A DNA stretch of 64,000 nt from Aurantibacter_A sp039941195 (GTDB taxonomy: Bacteria; Bacteroidota; Bacteroidia; Flavobacteriales; Flavobacteriaceae). Positions within the stretch are counted from its first letter, which is position 1, and every line of letters starts with the position of its first letter. The notes beneath the pieces were generated by a model. It saw only the letters and a program-made list of their open reading frames with translations. It did no database searches and was not told where the DNA came from. The position numbers and the translations under genes were made by a program. This document shows positions 53,726-62,657 of this stretch, in pieces. The DNA is taken from the NCBI RefSeq assembly GCF_039941195.1, contig NZ_JBDVFA010000025.1, forward strand, positions 1-64,000, read 5' to 3'.

Positions 53726-56014
53726 TTAATCCTCAATTTCGAGTAATTCCTGTTCACTAAACACACCGTTTTCTGGCTTTTGATTTCGAAGTTCTTTGAT
53801 GTCTTCGACTTTAATTCTTTTAGAAGTACTAGGAAAGGCGTTATTCATATAACTAATTATATTCCGAATATCTTTATCCGTAAAATCTCGGTTATTTGCT
53901 AAACCTGGCATAGTATTATTTAGTTCGTATAATTTTCCATTTACATGAATAGGACCTGCTAATCCGTGTAAAATAATTAGCGCTAATTTTTTAGACGACT
54001 CCGTCACGTACTCAGAGTTTTTTAATGGTGGTGCTAAACCATCAATTCCTTCACCATCAACCCCATGACAAGTGGCGCAGTAATTTCTAAATATTTTATA
54101 ACCAGCAGTTCTAGCATCTGTTCCTACAGAAGTGTTCGTATAAATTGAATTCTTTTTATTGTCACTAATATTCTTAAGTGTGGTTTCTAGTAAATCGACT
54201 ATAGCTGAGGAGTCTTTAATTTTATTAGTTTCTGAATACGCTAAAAATTTCTTTTCAGCATTACCTAAGCTGCTAACGATAGCTTCTTGATAAATAGCAT
54301 CATCCTCATATGTATTTGTTAATTCAAATAAGGCAGCGAAAAAACGCTCTTCATCATACTTAAGCCATTTTCCTATTGTTAGTGCTATATACAAATCTAT
54401 TTGTGATTCATTTTTTTGACGTAATTCACCAATAGTTTTAATCATGTAATCTACATGTGCATCGGTTGCATAATTTTCAGCCAACACGAGAGCATGACTT
54501 ACTACATCCGTATCACTATTACTAGAAAATATTTCTTTTAAAGTTTCGAAGTTTAAGGCATCAATTCCTGCCAAGGTATACAAGGCATGTATTTGAGCCA
54601 CCGAATTTTCTTTGTTCTCTACTAATTTATTTAAAAGAGGAATAGCTTCTTTTTTATTCTTAAAAACTAATAGTTGTTGTGCTCGATCACGTAACCAACC
54701 ATTATTGCTTTTTAATAAATCGACTAATTCCGAAATTGATAATTTATCAATTGCTTTTACTTTTTTCGCAGGATTTTTTTCGCTTGTAACTTTTAATATA
54801 CGTCCCATGCCTACAATAGTATCCAATTTCTTAGCGGCCATATGATCATGCAGATAAGGCGTTAAAAATGCCTTGTCTTGAATAATTCCTCTGTGCATAT
54901 CAACTATATAAATATTACCATCAGGTCCATTGAACATATTAACTGGGCGAAAACCTTCATCAGTAGAAGCAATAAATTCTTTATTTTCAATGGCTGGCTT
55001 AGCAGTTGTTTCTATGCTATCGAAAGACAGTTTTAGTCGTTTTATTAAATTGCCTTCAGGGACAGGAACAAATGCATTTTCGCTAAAATCATCTCCAAAT
55101 AAGCCGCCTCTGTACATGAGTGGACCACAGGCAGAGGTGACATTAATTAAAATACTGTCTTTATCTAATATACCTTTTTGGTAACCTCTATTAACTGAAG
55201 TAGGATGCAAAGGGTAAACTCTTTGATTAGGTGTTAGCGAATGATTTACGGCAGCCTTAGGTTTAAAATATTCATTTTGTATTACGGTATTTGGTAAAAC
55301 ATAATCTCCAATTAATTGCGTGGAGTTATTGTTGTAATATAATCGACCAAAGTTATCTTTAGTAATTCCCCATTGACCGCGTAGTGTGGTCGATTCTTTG
55401 AGCCATTTTCCATTTTTCCTTTGATATCTATAATTGGATTTAGCACTATAAATCCAATTATCGGTATGCATCATTAGTCCGTTTGGTTGATGTTCTACGT
55501 TACCACCTTCAGAGTATAACGAGTCCACTAATACTCTATTTACAGGTTTGTCATCCTTAATATCTACAAACCATAGGTTCGGTGGTACAGCATACAGTAA
55601 ACCATCATATACATGTGCAATTGCACGAGGTAGCACAAGGCTATCTAGAAATACTTTAGAATGGTCGGCAACACCATCATTATCCAAATCTTCTAAAATA
55701 GTTATACTTCCGCTAGGTAAGTGGTCTCCAGTTCCTTCTAGATTAGGCATATAACCTTTTAATTCCACGGCCCACATACGACCCGAATTATCAAAATCCA
55801 TGGCGACAGGAGCTTCTAGAAAAGGTTCAGATGCTACTACCTCTAAATTGAAACCATCTTCTATTTCATAATTTTCCAAGCTTATATAAGGCTCTTCAAA
55901 TGATTTTTGATTGCATGAAATTATAAGTAGTGAAAATGCTAAAAAACAAATGGGTAAAAGTCTATATCTTATTGAAGAAATGAAAGAATTTGAAATGGGA
56001 AAACTATGAATCAT
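53726..56014 (-). CDS. PVC-type haem-binding lipoprotein with beta-propeller, HEAT-like repeats and cytochrome c domain
   Basis: This exported lipoprotein of about 762 residues, counted from the second ATG (56014), has the lipobox LIISC (Cys34). A beta-propeller-like dehydrogenase domain follows (about 50-400; VAMDFDNSGRMWAVELKGY is typical), then alpha-helical HEAT-like repeats (about 410-600) and a C-terminal cytochrome c with CATCH at C646-C649-H650. The ATG at 56038 would add eight polar residues before the signal and is less likely. This architecture is the 'membrane-bound dehydrogenase' type abundant in Planctomycetes and some Bacteroidota; its substrate is unknown. A 272-bp spacer precedes the peroxidase gene. 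Confidence 0.88.
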   Translation of the reverse strand: MIHSFPISNSFISSIRYRLLPICFLAFSLLIISCNQKSFEEPYISLENYEIEDGFNLEVVASEPFLEAPVAMDFDNSGRMWAVELKGYMPNLEGTGDHLPSGSITILEDLDNDGVADHSKVFLDSLVLPRAIAHVYDGLLYAVPPNLWFVDIKDDKPVNRVLVDSLYSEGGNVEHQPNGLMMHTDNWIYSAKSNYRYQRKNGKWLKESTTLRGQWGITKDNFGRLYYNNNSTQLIGDYVLPNTVIQNEYFKPKAAVNHSLTPNQRVYPLHPTSVNRGYQKGILDKDSILINVTSACGPLMYRGGLFGDDFSENAFVPVPEGNLIKRLKLSFDSIETTAKPAIENKEFIASTDEGFRPVNMFNGPDGNIYIVDMHRGIIQDKAFLTPYLHDHMAAKKLDTIVGMGRILKVTSEKNPAKKVKAIDKLSISELVDLLKSNNGWLRDRAQQLLVFKNKKEAIPLLNKLVENKENSVAQIHALYTLAGIDALNFETLKEIFSSNSDTDVVSHALVLAENYATDAHVDYMIKTIGELRQKNESQIDLYIALTIGKWLKYDEERFFAALFELTNTYEDDAIYQEAIVSSLGNAEKKFLAYSETNKIKDSSAIVDLLETTLKNISDNKKNSIYTNTSVGTDARTAGYKIFRNYCATCHGVDGEGIDGLAPPLKNSEYVTESSKKLALIILHGLAGPIHVNGKLYELNNTMPGLANNRDFTDKDIRNIISYMNNAFPSTSKRIKVEDIKELRNQKPENGVFSEQELLEIED

Positions 56015-56067
56015 TAAATAAATATTTGCGCAACACATAAGTCTAAACTGTCAATAAGGTATATTAT

Positions 56068-56144
56068 TATGTCAATTTTGGAGTTATTAAAAGCACATAA
56101 GTTATTGATATTCATTTATCATCAATTACTCCAACTTTGACATA
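56068..56144. repeat. Imperfect 20-bp inverted repeat
   Basis: TATGTCAATTTTGGAGTTAT (56068-56087) pairs with 56125-56144 at 17 of 20 positions, with 37 bases between. Further short pairing inside the loop is possible. It lies in the 300-bp spacer between the PVC-type gene and the porin-like gene. No transposase or second copy was seen; it may be an RNA hairpin or a small non-autonomous element. Confidence 0.4.
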
Positions 56145-56278
56145 GCAATTTAAGTCTACCTTTTTTGACGTGAAGTCCGAAATTAGTTTAATTAGGTTTG
56201 GTAGTGTATCTTCCAAAAATAGCTTGAAAATTCCTTTTTTACAGGTATTTTTTAGTACAAAAATGTTATAAAAATGCT

Positions 56279-56312
56279 AAAAGGGATTATCTCTTACGAG
56301 ACAATCCCTTTT
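56279..56312 (-). terminator. Terminator of the porin-like gene at 56337
   Basis: A stem of about 15 bp (56279-56293 with 56298-56312, one internal mismatch region) lies 25 bases after the stop codon on the minus strand and is followed by T-rich sequence. Confidence 0.65.
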
Positions 56313-56336
56313 AAATACTTTAAGTTGTCGATTTCG

Positions 56337-56936
56337 TTATAAAAAATATACCGCAGAAATCTGAAAAACTCTGTTTTTAGAGTTTACATCTTTAATAGCA
56401 TTAATAAATCCGATATTTAATCTAGCTTGAAAATAAAGGTTTTCATTTAATTCGTAACCAGCGCCCACGTTTAAACCAATATCTAATGTATTAGTCTCAA
56501 AATCAGGATTTTGCTGCACAGTTAAATCCTCACCTAAATAGGCTTCGTTTGTATTCTCGGCAAATAAAACACCAATTTGTGGTCCGGCCTCGACATACAA
56601 TGCATCCCAAACATTATATTTTCCCATAAGGGGAATAGATGCATACCATAAATTTAGATTATCATTTAAATAACCGCCACTACCTTGTTGTGAAATTAAT
56701 AACTCGGGTTGTAAAAGAATTTCATCATTAAATGGTATTTCTAATACCGCACCAATATGCAAACCGGGTTTAATGGAATAAGAAGAATAGGAGGTGGTCC
56801 CTCCAAGTGTAGCCATATTAATTCCAGCTTTACCCCCGAATCGCATACCGGATGCTGTATAATTCCCATCTTGGGCTTGCAAGTATATCGTTGCTAAACT
56901 GAAAATAGTAACTGCTAAATAGAATCTTTTTTTCAT
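56337..56936 (-). CDS. Outer-membrane beta-barrel (porin family) protein
   Basis: This 199-residue secreted protein has a signal peptide (residues 1-21, ending LQAQ) and an eight-stranded-type barrel pattern: alternating strands such as FGGKAGINMATLGG, LYVEAGPQIGVLFAE and LYFQARLNIGFINA, ending in a terminal aromatic-leucine (VYFL). It belongs to the OmpW/opacity-like 'outer membrane beta-barrel' group common in Bacteroidota. Monocistronic with its own terminator. Function unknown. Confidence 0.85.
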   Translation of the reverse strand: MKKRFYLAVTIFSLATIYLQAQDGNYTASGMRFGGKAGINMATLGGTTSYSSYSIKPGLHIGAVLEIPFNDEILLQPELLISQQGSGGYLNDNLNLWYASIPLMGKYNVWDALYVEAGPQIGVLFAENTNEAYLGEDLTVQQNPDFETNTLDIGLNVGAGYELNENLYFQARLNIGFINAIKDVNSKNRVFQISAVYFL

Positions 56937-57043
56937 ATAATAAATTGTGTTTCGTTTTTAAGCTCAAAGATAAAAAACAATGCATTGAGACATAGCATAT
57001 CACTAGCAATTTGAAAGATAGTTATTTAATGAATCGGAAGCAT

Positions 57044-57078
57044 AAAAAAACCTCCAAATAGAATTCTATTTGAAGGTT
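57044..57078 (-). terminator. Terminator of tRNA-Lys
   Basis: On the minus strand, just after the tRNA-Lys, a stem (57049-57078, two mismatches near the ends) is followed by a run of T residues. Confidence 0.7.
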
Positions 57079-57082
57079 GTTG

Positions 57083-57155
57083 TGACCTGGCTGGGGCTCG
57101 AACCCAGGACCCTCTCCTTAAAAGGGAGATGCTCTACCAACTGAGCTACCAGGTC
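57083..57155 (-). tRNA. tRNA-Lys (anticodon TTT)
   Basis: The 73-base minus-strand cloverleaf has acceptor GACCTGG/CCAGGTC with discriminator A. The anticodon stem TCTCC/GGAGA carries CTTTTAA, so the anticodon is TTT. The D-arm AGCTCAGTTGGTAGAGC and T-loop TTCGAGC are canonical. CCA is not encoded. Confidence 0.97.
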
Positions 57156-57382
57156 ATAATGTCAAAAAAAGCTATTGGAGTTTCCTCGTTTAGCGGCTGC
57201 AAATATAAGATCAATAATTAATTAATGAAACTTTATTTAAGAAAATTAACTAATAGATTTTCGTTATTGTTGTAAGTGCCTGTTATGACAGTATTTATGG
57301 GGAAAAATTTCTAAAAATTATTTGAGCATACTTTACTTTGATATGATACTAAAAAACTTCATTTTTACGCAAAATTGAATTC

Positions 57383-57898
57383 ATGAAAATCGTTCTACTT
57401 GGTTATATGGGCAGTGGTAAAAGCACTGTTGGTAGGCAATTGGCTGAAAATCTAAACTATACCTTTGTAGATCTTGACGCCTTTATTGAAGAAAATGAAA
57501 AAATGACCATTGCTCAGCTCTTTGAGACAAAAGGAGAGATATATTTTCGAAAAAAGGAATCGGAATATGTTATAAAAGCCTTGGAGACACATGATAAGGT
57601 AATATTATCTTTAGGTGGTGGCACACCTTGCTATGGTCTAAATATGGAGCATATATTAGCGTTAACCAAAAGTGTATTTTATTTAAAAGTATCTGTTAAT
57701 GGTTTGACAGAAAGGCTTCGGAAAGAGAAAAGTGAACGCCCTTTAATAAAAAATATTCCTGATGAGGATTTACCTGAATTTATAGGAAAACATCTTTTCG
57801 AAAGGAGTATGTTCTATCAAAAGGCAAATTTCACAATTGTATGTGATAATAAAACAATAGCGGATATTATTACTGAAATTGAGGCAAAATTAGTCTAA
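57383..57898 (+). CDS. aroK: Shikimate kinase
   Basis: This 171-residue cytoplasmic enzyme phosphorylates shikimate in aromatic amino-acid synthesis. Visible motifs are the P-loop GYMGSGKST (7-15), the shikimate-binding D30/D32 segment (VDLDAFIE), R56 (YFRKKE), the GGGTP motif (78-82) and the lid arginine region RKEKSERPL. It stands alone and overlaps the convergent phosphoribosyltransferase gene by 9 bases at the stop codons. Confidence 0.96.
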   Translation: MKIVLLGYMGSGKSTVGRQLAENLNYTFVDLDAFIEENEKMTIAQLFETKGEIYFRKKESEYVIKALETHDKVILSLGGGTPCYGLNMEHILALTKSVFYLKVSVNGLTERLRKEKSERPLIKNIPDEDLPEFIGKHLFERSMFYQKANFTIVCDNKTIADIITEIEAKLV

Positions 57899-58387
57899 GT
57901 AAACGCAGTCATTTTTTGTTTCAAACCGCACATGAACATGAGTGTTTAAAGATGTAGAAAGGGAAATGCCTTTGTAATCTGCTTTTACTGGATATTTTTT
58001 GTGATTTCTATTTACTAGCACCGCTGTTTTTAATTGACTTAGTGGTGTTTGTAAAAAATGATGTACCCCATAGATAAGAGTGGTGCCAGAATTTAATACA
58101 TCATCTACTAGCACCACCGATTTGTTTTTGTAGTCATCAACAGGTATTGAGGTTTGTACCCCGCTTTTTAATGGATTTTTTTTATCCATAGATACTTTAC
58201 AAATGGTTATTTCAGCTACTGTTATTTTTTTTAATACACTCCCTATTTTCTGAGCTAATTTTAGGCCACCACTATCTATACCAGCAATAATAATGGTCTT
58301 TTCTTCAACATTAGCCTCATAAATTTGATAAGCTATTCGTTTAACTTTATGTTGAATTTGATCGTGAGAGAGAATCTGATTGTCCAT
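57890..58387 (-). CDS. PyrR-like phosphoribosyltransferase
   Basis: The protein has about 165 residues from the ATG at 58387; an in-frame TTG at 58408 would add seven. The PRPP-binding loop VVLVDDVLNSGTTL is intact, and the overall pattern resembles PyrR/uracil phosphoribosyltransferase-type proteins. In this phylum such proteins are often annotated as phosphoribosyltransferase of unknown substrate. It is convergent with aroK (9-base overlap) and lies 18 bases or more after the S4 gene, so the two are probably co-transcribed. Whether it acts as an enzyme or an RNA-binding regulator cannot be decided here. Confidence 0.88.
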   Translation of the reverse strand: MDNQILSHDQIQHKVKRIAYQIYEANVEEKTIIIAGIDSGGLKLAQKIGSVLKKITVAEITICKVSMDKKNPLKSGVQTSIPVDDYKNKSVVLVDDVLNSGTTLIYGVHHFLQTPLSQLKTAVLVNRNHKKYPVKADYKGISLSTSLNTHVHVRFETKNDCVYLD

Positions 58388-58425
58388 TTTAAAAAATAAT
58401 CTATTCAAATATAATCATTGCCAGT

Positions 58426-58812
58426 TTATTCTTCACTGTTTTTATCATCAGTATTGGTGTATTCTTCAATGTCTCTACGATCCTTTTTAGTCGGTCTTCC
58501 AGCCCCTTTTTTACGATAATGCTCCTTAGCGTTTCTTAATAATTCGGCATGTTCAAAAGCTTCTTTTGGAGTGGTGTCCTTACGGTAGATATCTACCAAT
58601 TTTGCGCCAACGCGGCTTTTTGGAGTATCAACTACTGTTAATTGATAGTCAATCTGGTTTTTGCGAACTATGACCTCGTCCATAGGATATACTTCACGAG
58701 CTGGTTTTACAATTTGCCCTTTGATTTTTATATGTCCTTTTTTACAAGCTTCTGTAGCTTGATTACGAGTCTTAAAATAGCGAGTACACCACAAGTATTT
58801 ATCTATACGCAT
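58426..58812 (-). CDS. S4-domain RNA-binding protein (Hsp15-like)
   Basis: This small cytoplasmic RNA-binding protein has about 128 residues from the ATG at 58812; a TTG at 58824 would add four. The S4 domain occupies residues 1-60 (MRIDKYLWCTRYFKTRNQA, then GHIKIKGQIVKPAREV). A basic C-terminal tail (KEHYRKKGAGRPTKKDRRD) follows, as in Hsp15/YrfH-type proteins that bind stalled 50S subunits. It is divergent from the FKBP lipoprotein gene with a 78-base spacer. Confidence 0.92.
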   Translation of the reverse strand: MRIDKYLWCTRYFKTRNQATEACKKGHIKIKGQIVKPAREVYPMDEVIVRKNQIDYQLTVVDTPKSRVGAKLVDIYRKDTTPKEAFEHAELLRNAKEHYRKKGAGRPTKKDRRDIEEYTNTDDKNSEE

Positions 58813-58890
58813 AAGTTGTAACAATTCTTTGTTAAGGCTTCAACGAAAATAGTGGAAAATTGTATCTTGCGCCCTGTAAAAAAGAAAAGC

Positions 58891-59817
58891 ATGCAACTGA
58901 AAAGAATTTTTTATCTTTTAATAGTAGTAATAGGTATAGCTTCATGTAATAATGATGATAATTCGGTGAGTACAGTAGAAGTGCAAACTCTTGCAGAAAC
59001 TATTGTTACAGATCAAGATTCTATTAACGATTTTTTGGATACTCATTTTTATAATTATGAGGATTTTGCAAATCCTGAAGAAGATTTTGATTACAAAATT
59101 ATTATTGACACAATTGCGGGTGATAATGCAGCAAAATTACCTTTAGCTGATTTTGTGGAGACTGCGACCTTAGCAGTCCAAGTTACTGAAGAAGAAGGTT
59201 ATGTTGATCATACCCTCTATTATATAGTGGCTAGAGAAGGGGTGGGGGAGAGTCCTACAATAGGTGATGACGCCTTTGTTACTTACGAAGGTTCGTTGTT
59301 AGATGGTACGGTGTTCGATTCAGGAACAACGCCTACAGTATTTAATCTTTCTGGAGTTGTTCGAGGTTTCGGTAACGGTGTAATTAAACTAAAATCAGGT
59401 ACGGGACCAATTGAAAATGGAGATGGAACAGTTAGTTATGAAGATTATGGCATTGGTGTAGTAATTATGCCATCTGCCTTGGGCTACTATAGTTCTTCAA
59501 CTTCAACTTTAATTCCTTCGTATAGTCCGTTGATTTTTAAAATTGACTTATTGTCATTTTTAGCGGATACAGATTCTGATGAAGATGGAATACCTAATAT
59601 TGAAGAGGATTTGGATGGCGATGGTAATTTAAATAATGATAATACTGATGTTGATTTAGAAGTTTCCTTTTTTGTCGCGAATTATAATGATTCTGATGAT
59701 GATGGTGATGGCATTTTAACCTTAGATGAGATTTCTGATGATGAAGGTAATATTATCAAACCTTACCCTGATACTGATGGAGATGGCACTCCTGATTATT
59801 TAGATGCTGATAGCTAG
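58891..59817 (+). CDS. FKBP-type peptidyl-prolyl isomerase lipoprotein with Asp-rich repeats
   Basis: This lipoprotein of about 308 residues has the lipobox GIASC (Cys19 from the ATG at 58891). The upstream in-frame start at 58852 would place 13 polar residues before the signal and is less likely. A helical N-terminal part is followed by an FKBP domain (GDDAFVTYEGSLLDGTVFDSG, then GVVRGFGNGVIKL). The C-terminal 80 residues are Asp/Gly-rich calcium-binding-type repeats (DSDEDGIPN, DSDDDGDGI, DTDGDGTPD) like thrombospondin type 3. It probably folds proteins in the periplasm or at the outer membrane; the repeats suggest calcium binding. Confidence 0.88.
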   Translation: MQLKRIFYLLIVVIGIASCNNDDNSVSTVEVQTLAETIVTDQDSINDFLDTHFYNYEDFANPEEDFDYKIIIDTIAGDNAAKLPLADFVETATLAVQVTEEEGYVDHTLYYIVAREGVGESPTIGDDAFVTYEGSLLDGTVFDSGTTPTVFNLSGVVRGFGNGVIKLKSGTGPIENGDGTVSYEDYGIGVVIMPSALGYYSSSTSTLIPSYSPLIFKIDLLSFLADTDSDEDGIPNIEEDLDGDGNLNNDNTDVDLEVSFFVANYNDSDDDGDGILTLDEISDDEGNIIKPYPDTDGDGTPDYLDADS

Positions 59818-59837
59818 GTCCCTTTAAAGTACTATAT

Positions 59838-59872
59838 AAAAAAAGCCCACATGTCGTATGTGGGCTTTTTTT
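59838..59872. terminator. Bidirectional terminator between the FKBP and porin-like genes
   Basis: A perfect 15-bp stem (59838-59852 with 59858-59872) with a 5-base loop carries an A-run on one side and a T-run on the other. It serves both convergent genes. Confidence 0.9.
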
Positions 59873-59886
59873 ATTGCATTATGTTA

Positions 59887-60483
59887 TTAGAATTTAACTG
59901 ACAGACTTAAAACCAATTGATCGGGGCGCGTATCTACACGACTATTTGGTAAGGCAGCAATATTAGTATTTATAAATTTAGCTTCATTTTCACTAAACCC
60001 TCTTTCATATCTCAGGTCAAGACCTAATTTGCCAAGGTTTACGCCAGCACCAATTTGCAGTCCTACACTAAAGTCATTGTCAATTTCATTAATGCCAATT
60101 CCTTCAAATTCAGAATCTAAGATGTATTGAAAAGCGGGCCCTGCAAAAACGTTTAGGGGACCAATAACTTTAACACCGACTAACATAGGAGCATCTAATC
60201 TGCTTATGTCTAAATGGTTATCGTTGTAATCAGATTTTGTCTTGGTATATACCAATTCTGGTCTAAAAAAGAATCGTTTACCAATTTTTCCAAAGACACC
60301 TACATGGTATCCAATATTTCTGTCTGGGTCTTTTGCTGCTGCTTCTGCTGATTCAAAATAATTACCATTCGCACCATAATTAAGGCCGCCAGTAATACCG
60401 AATCCAGTTCCGCTTTGAGAAAATGCTGTAGTGCTAAATAATGCAAAAACAGCTACTAGTAGGGTTGTTCGTAGTACTTTCAT
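59887..60483 (-). CDS. Outer-membrane beta-barrel (porin family) protein
   Basis: This protein of about 198 residues is counted from the ATG at 60483; an ATG at 60492 would add three. Signal peptide to about residue 23 (TTAFSQ), then a small barrel with strands such as FGITGGLNYGANG, LNVFAGPAFQYIL and LGLDLRYERGF, ending in SLSVKF. It is similar in kind to the protein at 56337 but not an obvious close copy. Function unknown. Confidence 0.85.
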   Translation of the reverse strand: MKVLRTTLLVAVFALFSTTAFSQSGTGFGITGGLNYGANGNYFESAEAAAKDPDRNIGYHVGVFGKIGKRFFFRPELVYTKTKSDYNDNHLDISRLDAPMLVGVKVIGPLNVFAGPAFQYILDSEFEGIGINEIDNDFSVGLQIGAGVNLGKLGLDLRYERGFSENEAKFINTNIAALPNSRVDTRPDQLVLSLSVKF

Positions 60484-60594
60484 TTGTTCCATTTTTAATG
60501 TTCTAAAACGGTCAAATGTAATTTGCTAAAAAGAAGTTTCTAATTAAAAACTACTTTAAAACTCATTCCAAAATGATCTCGTTTTTAATACTGC

Positions 60595-60618
60595 AATAGT
60601 ATCAAAAACGATACCATT
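60595..60618 (-). terminator. Weak hairpin at the end of the transketolase operon
   Basis: A 9-bp stem (60595-60603 with 60610-60618, one G-U pair) starts one base after the stop codon of the C-terminal subunit on the minus strand. No strong T-run follows, so termination is only possible. Confidence 0.4.
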
Positions 60619-60619
60619 G

Positions 60620-61573
60620 TTATTTTCTTTTCACTACTTTTAAAACGGCCTTCTCAATTGCTTTATTGTTGAGACAATATTTCTCCATAAGTTGTGCAGG
60701 CGTTCCACTTTCACCAAAAGTATCTTGAGTTGCAATAAATTCTTGAGGTGTAGGATGTTGATTAGCAAGCACTCTAGCAATGCTTTCCCCTAATCCACCT
60801 AAATAGTTATGTTCTTCAGCAGTTACTACACAGCCAGTTTTTTTAACAGACTTTAACACGGCCGCTTCATCCAGTGGTTTAATAGTATGAATATTAATTA
60901 CTTCTGCAGAAATGCCTTGTTTTTCAAGATTTTCAGCAGCGATTAAAGATTCCCATACCAAATGGCCAGTAGCAATAATAGTAACGTCTGTACCTTCATT
61001 TAGCATTAAAGCCTTACCAATTTCAAATTTTTGATCAACAGGTGTAAAGTTGGCAACTTTTGGTCTTCCAAATCTTAAATATACTGGACCTTCGTATTCT
61101 GCAATTGCTATGGTGGCCGCCTTTGTTTGGTTGTAATCACACGGATTTATAACAACCATACCTGGTAACATTTTCATCATTCCAATATCTTCTAGAATTT
61201 GGTGTGTAGCACCATCTTCACCCAAAGTTATTCCGGCATGTGAAGCACAGATTTTTACATTTTTACCCGAATATGCAATAGATTGTCGAATTTGATCATA
61301 AACACGACCAGTAGAGAAATTAGCAAACGTACCAGTAAAAGGTATTTTTCCACCGATGGTAAGTCCTGCAGCAATTCCCATCATATTCGCTTCAGCAATT
61401 CCAATTTGAAAAAAACGTTCAGGGTTCTCGTCAATAAAGGGTTGAATTTTTAATGAACCTACCAAATCTGCACAAAGAGCAACCACATTAGGATTTGTTC
61501 TTCCTAATTCGGTCATCGCTGCACCATATCCACTTCTGGTGTCATTTTTGCCTTGGTCTACGTATTTTGTCAT
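60620..61573 (-). CDS. Transketolase, C-terminal subunit (split form)
   Basis: This 317-residue protein corresponds to the pyrimidine-binding and C-terminal domains of transketolase (DTRSGYGAAMTELGRTNPNVVALCADL, seen in part as ALCADL; then FIDENPERFFQIGIAEANMMGIAAGL). It pairs with the N-terminal subunit encoded 81 bases upstream to form the pentose-phosphate enzyme. The split is normal in this phylum and some archaea. The phosphate/TPP loop region SHAGITLGEDGATHQ is intact. Confidence 0.95.
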   Translation of the reverse strand: MTKYVDQGKNDTRSGYGAAMTELGRTNPNVVALCADLVGSLKIQPFIDENPERFFQIGIAEANMMGIAAGLTIGGKIPFTGTFANFSTGRVYDQIRQSIAYSGKNVKICASHAGITLGEDGATHQILEDIGMMKMLPGMVVINPCDYNQTKAATIAIAEYEGPVYLRFGRPKVANFTPVDQKFEIGKALMLNEGTDVTIIATGHLVWESLIAAENLEKQGISAEVINIHTIKPLDEAAVLKSVKKTGCVVTAEEHNYLGGLGESIARVLANQHPTPQEFIATQDTFGESGTPAQLMEKYCLNNKAIEKAVLKVVKRK

Positions 61574-61654
61574 TGAATCAATATTTTGATGTCGTTTCCG
61601 CTAAGCAGAAATCTTTTTAAATCTTTTTTGAACTAATTTTAATGCGAAAATGAA

Positions 61655-62500
61655 TTAATAATCACCAAGTGTTGCAGGGTTTTGCCCTAGAGCATTTTCC
61701 AACTGTTCGTCACTAGGTGCTTTTCCGTGCCAAGCATGGGTGTACATCATGAAATCTACGCCATTACCCATAATAGTATGTAATAAAATACAAACTGGTT
61801 TTGCTTTGCCCGTTCTACTTTTAGCTTCTTGCAAACCTTTTAGAATTGCTTCTAAATCGTTACCTTCTTTTATATCTAAAACATCCCATCCAAAAGCCTC
61901 AAATTTAGCTCGCAAATCTCCCATTGGTAAGACGTCGTCTGTGGCACCATCAATTTGTTGTCCGTTTAAATCAATAGTTGCAATAAGGTTATCTACTTTT
62001 TTTCCAGCTGCATACATTATAGCTTCCCAATTCTGACCTTCTTGTAATTCACCATCTCCATGAAGGCTAAATACTAAATTAGAATCGTTGTTAAGTTTTT
62101 TAGCTTGAGCGGCACCAATTGCAACCGACATGCCCTGTCCTAAAGAACCAGAGGCAATTCGCACACCAGGTAAACCTTCGTGTGTAGTTGGATGACCTTG
62201 CAGTCTAGAGTTTATCAATCTAAATGTACTAAGTTCTTCTACTGGAAAATATCCTCTTCTAGCTAAAACACTGTAAAATACAGGTGATATATGTCCGTTA
62301 GATAAAAAGAACAAATCCTCGTCTTTTCCGTCCATATCAAAACCCTCCTTCAATTCCATAACTTCATTGTACAGGGCAACTATAAACTCTGTACAACCTA
62401 AAGAACCGCCAGGATGTCCTGAATTTACTTTATGTACCATCCGAAGAATATCTCTTCTTACTTGCGTTACTAAATTCTGTAATTCTTGCACTGCTGCCAT
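61655..62500 (-). CDS. Transketolase, N-terminal subunit (split form)
   Basis: This 281-residue protein carries the thiamine-diphosphate pyrophosphate-binding domain of transketolase. Motifs are GHPGGSLGCTEF, the TPP site GDGELQEGQNWEA and the DLNGQQIDG loop. It is transcribed first, followed by the C-terminal subunit. The -7-like box TATTTTTG lies 20 bases upstream on the minus strand. Confidence 0.95.
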   Translation of the reverse strand: MAAVQELQNLVTQVRRDILRMVHKVNSGHPGGSLGCTEFIVALYNEVMELKEGFDMDGKDEDLFFLSNGHISPVFYSVLARRGYFPVEELSTFRLINSRLQGHPTTHEGLPGVRIASGSLGQGMSVAIGAAQAKKLNNDSNLVFSLHGDGELQEGQNWEAIMYAAGKKVDNLIATIDLNGQQIDGATDDVLPMGDLRAKFEAFGWDVLDIKEGNDLEAILKGLQEAKSRTGKAKPVCILLHTIMGNGVDFMMYTHAWHGKAPSDEQLENALGQNPATLGDY

Positions 62501-62519
62501 TTCAATATTTTTTCGACTT

Positions 62520-62527
62520 CAAAAATA
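62520..62527 (-). promoter_or_regulatory. Possible -7 box of the transketolase operon
   Basis: On the minus strand TATTTTTG matches TAnnTTTG and lies 20 bases before the ATG at 62500. No clear -33 element was found. Confidence 0.4.
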
Positions 62528-62631
62528 GGTAATCTTTAGGGGTTACACCTCATGCTAATTGTAATTTATTAACAGTTATTTTCGAATGTAACTTTATTTA
62601 TTTCTTAAGGATTTTGTGCAGTACAGTTGAT

Positions 62632-62639
62632 TATCTTTG
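62632..62639 (+). promoter_or_regulatory. -7 box of tgt; decides the start codon
   Basis: TATCTTTG matches TAnnTTTG. A start of transcription near 62645 would make the in-frame TTG at 62637 unusable and points to the TTG at 62658 (reading MKF) as the true start of tgt. Confidence 0.5.
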
Positions 62640-62657
62640 CCCACTGAAACTGAGCTT

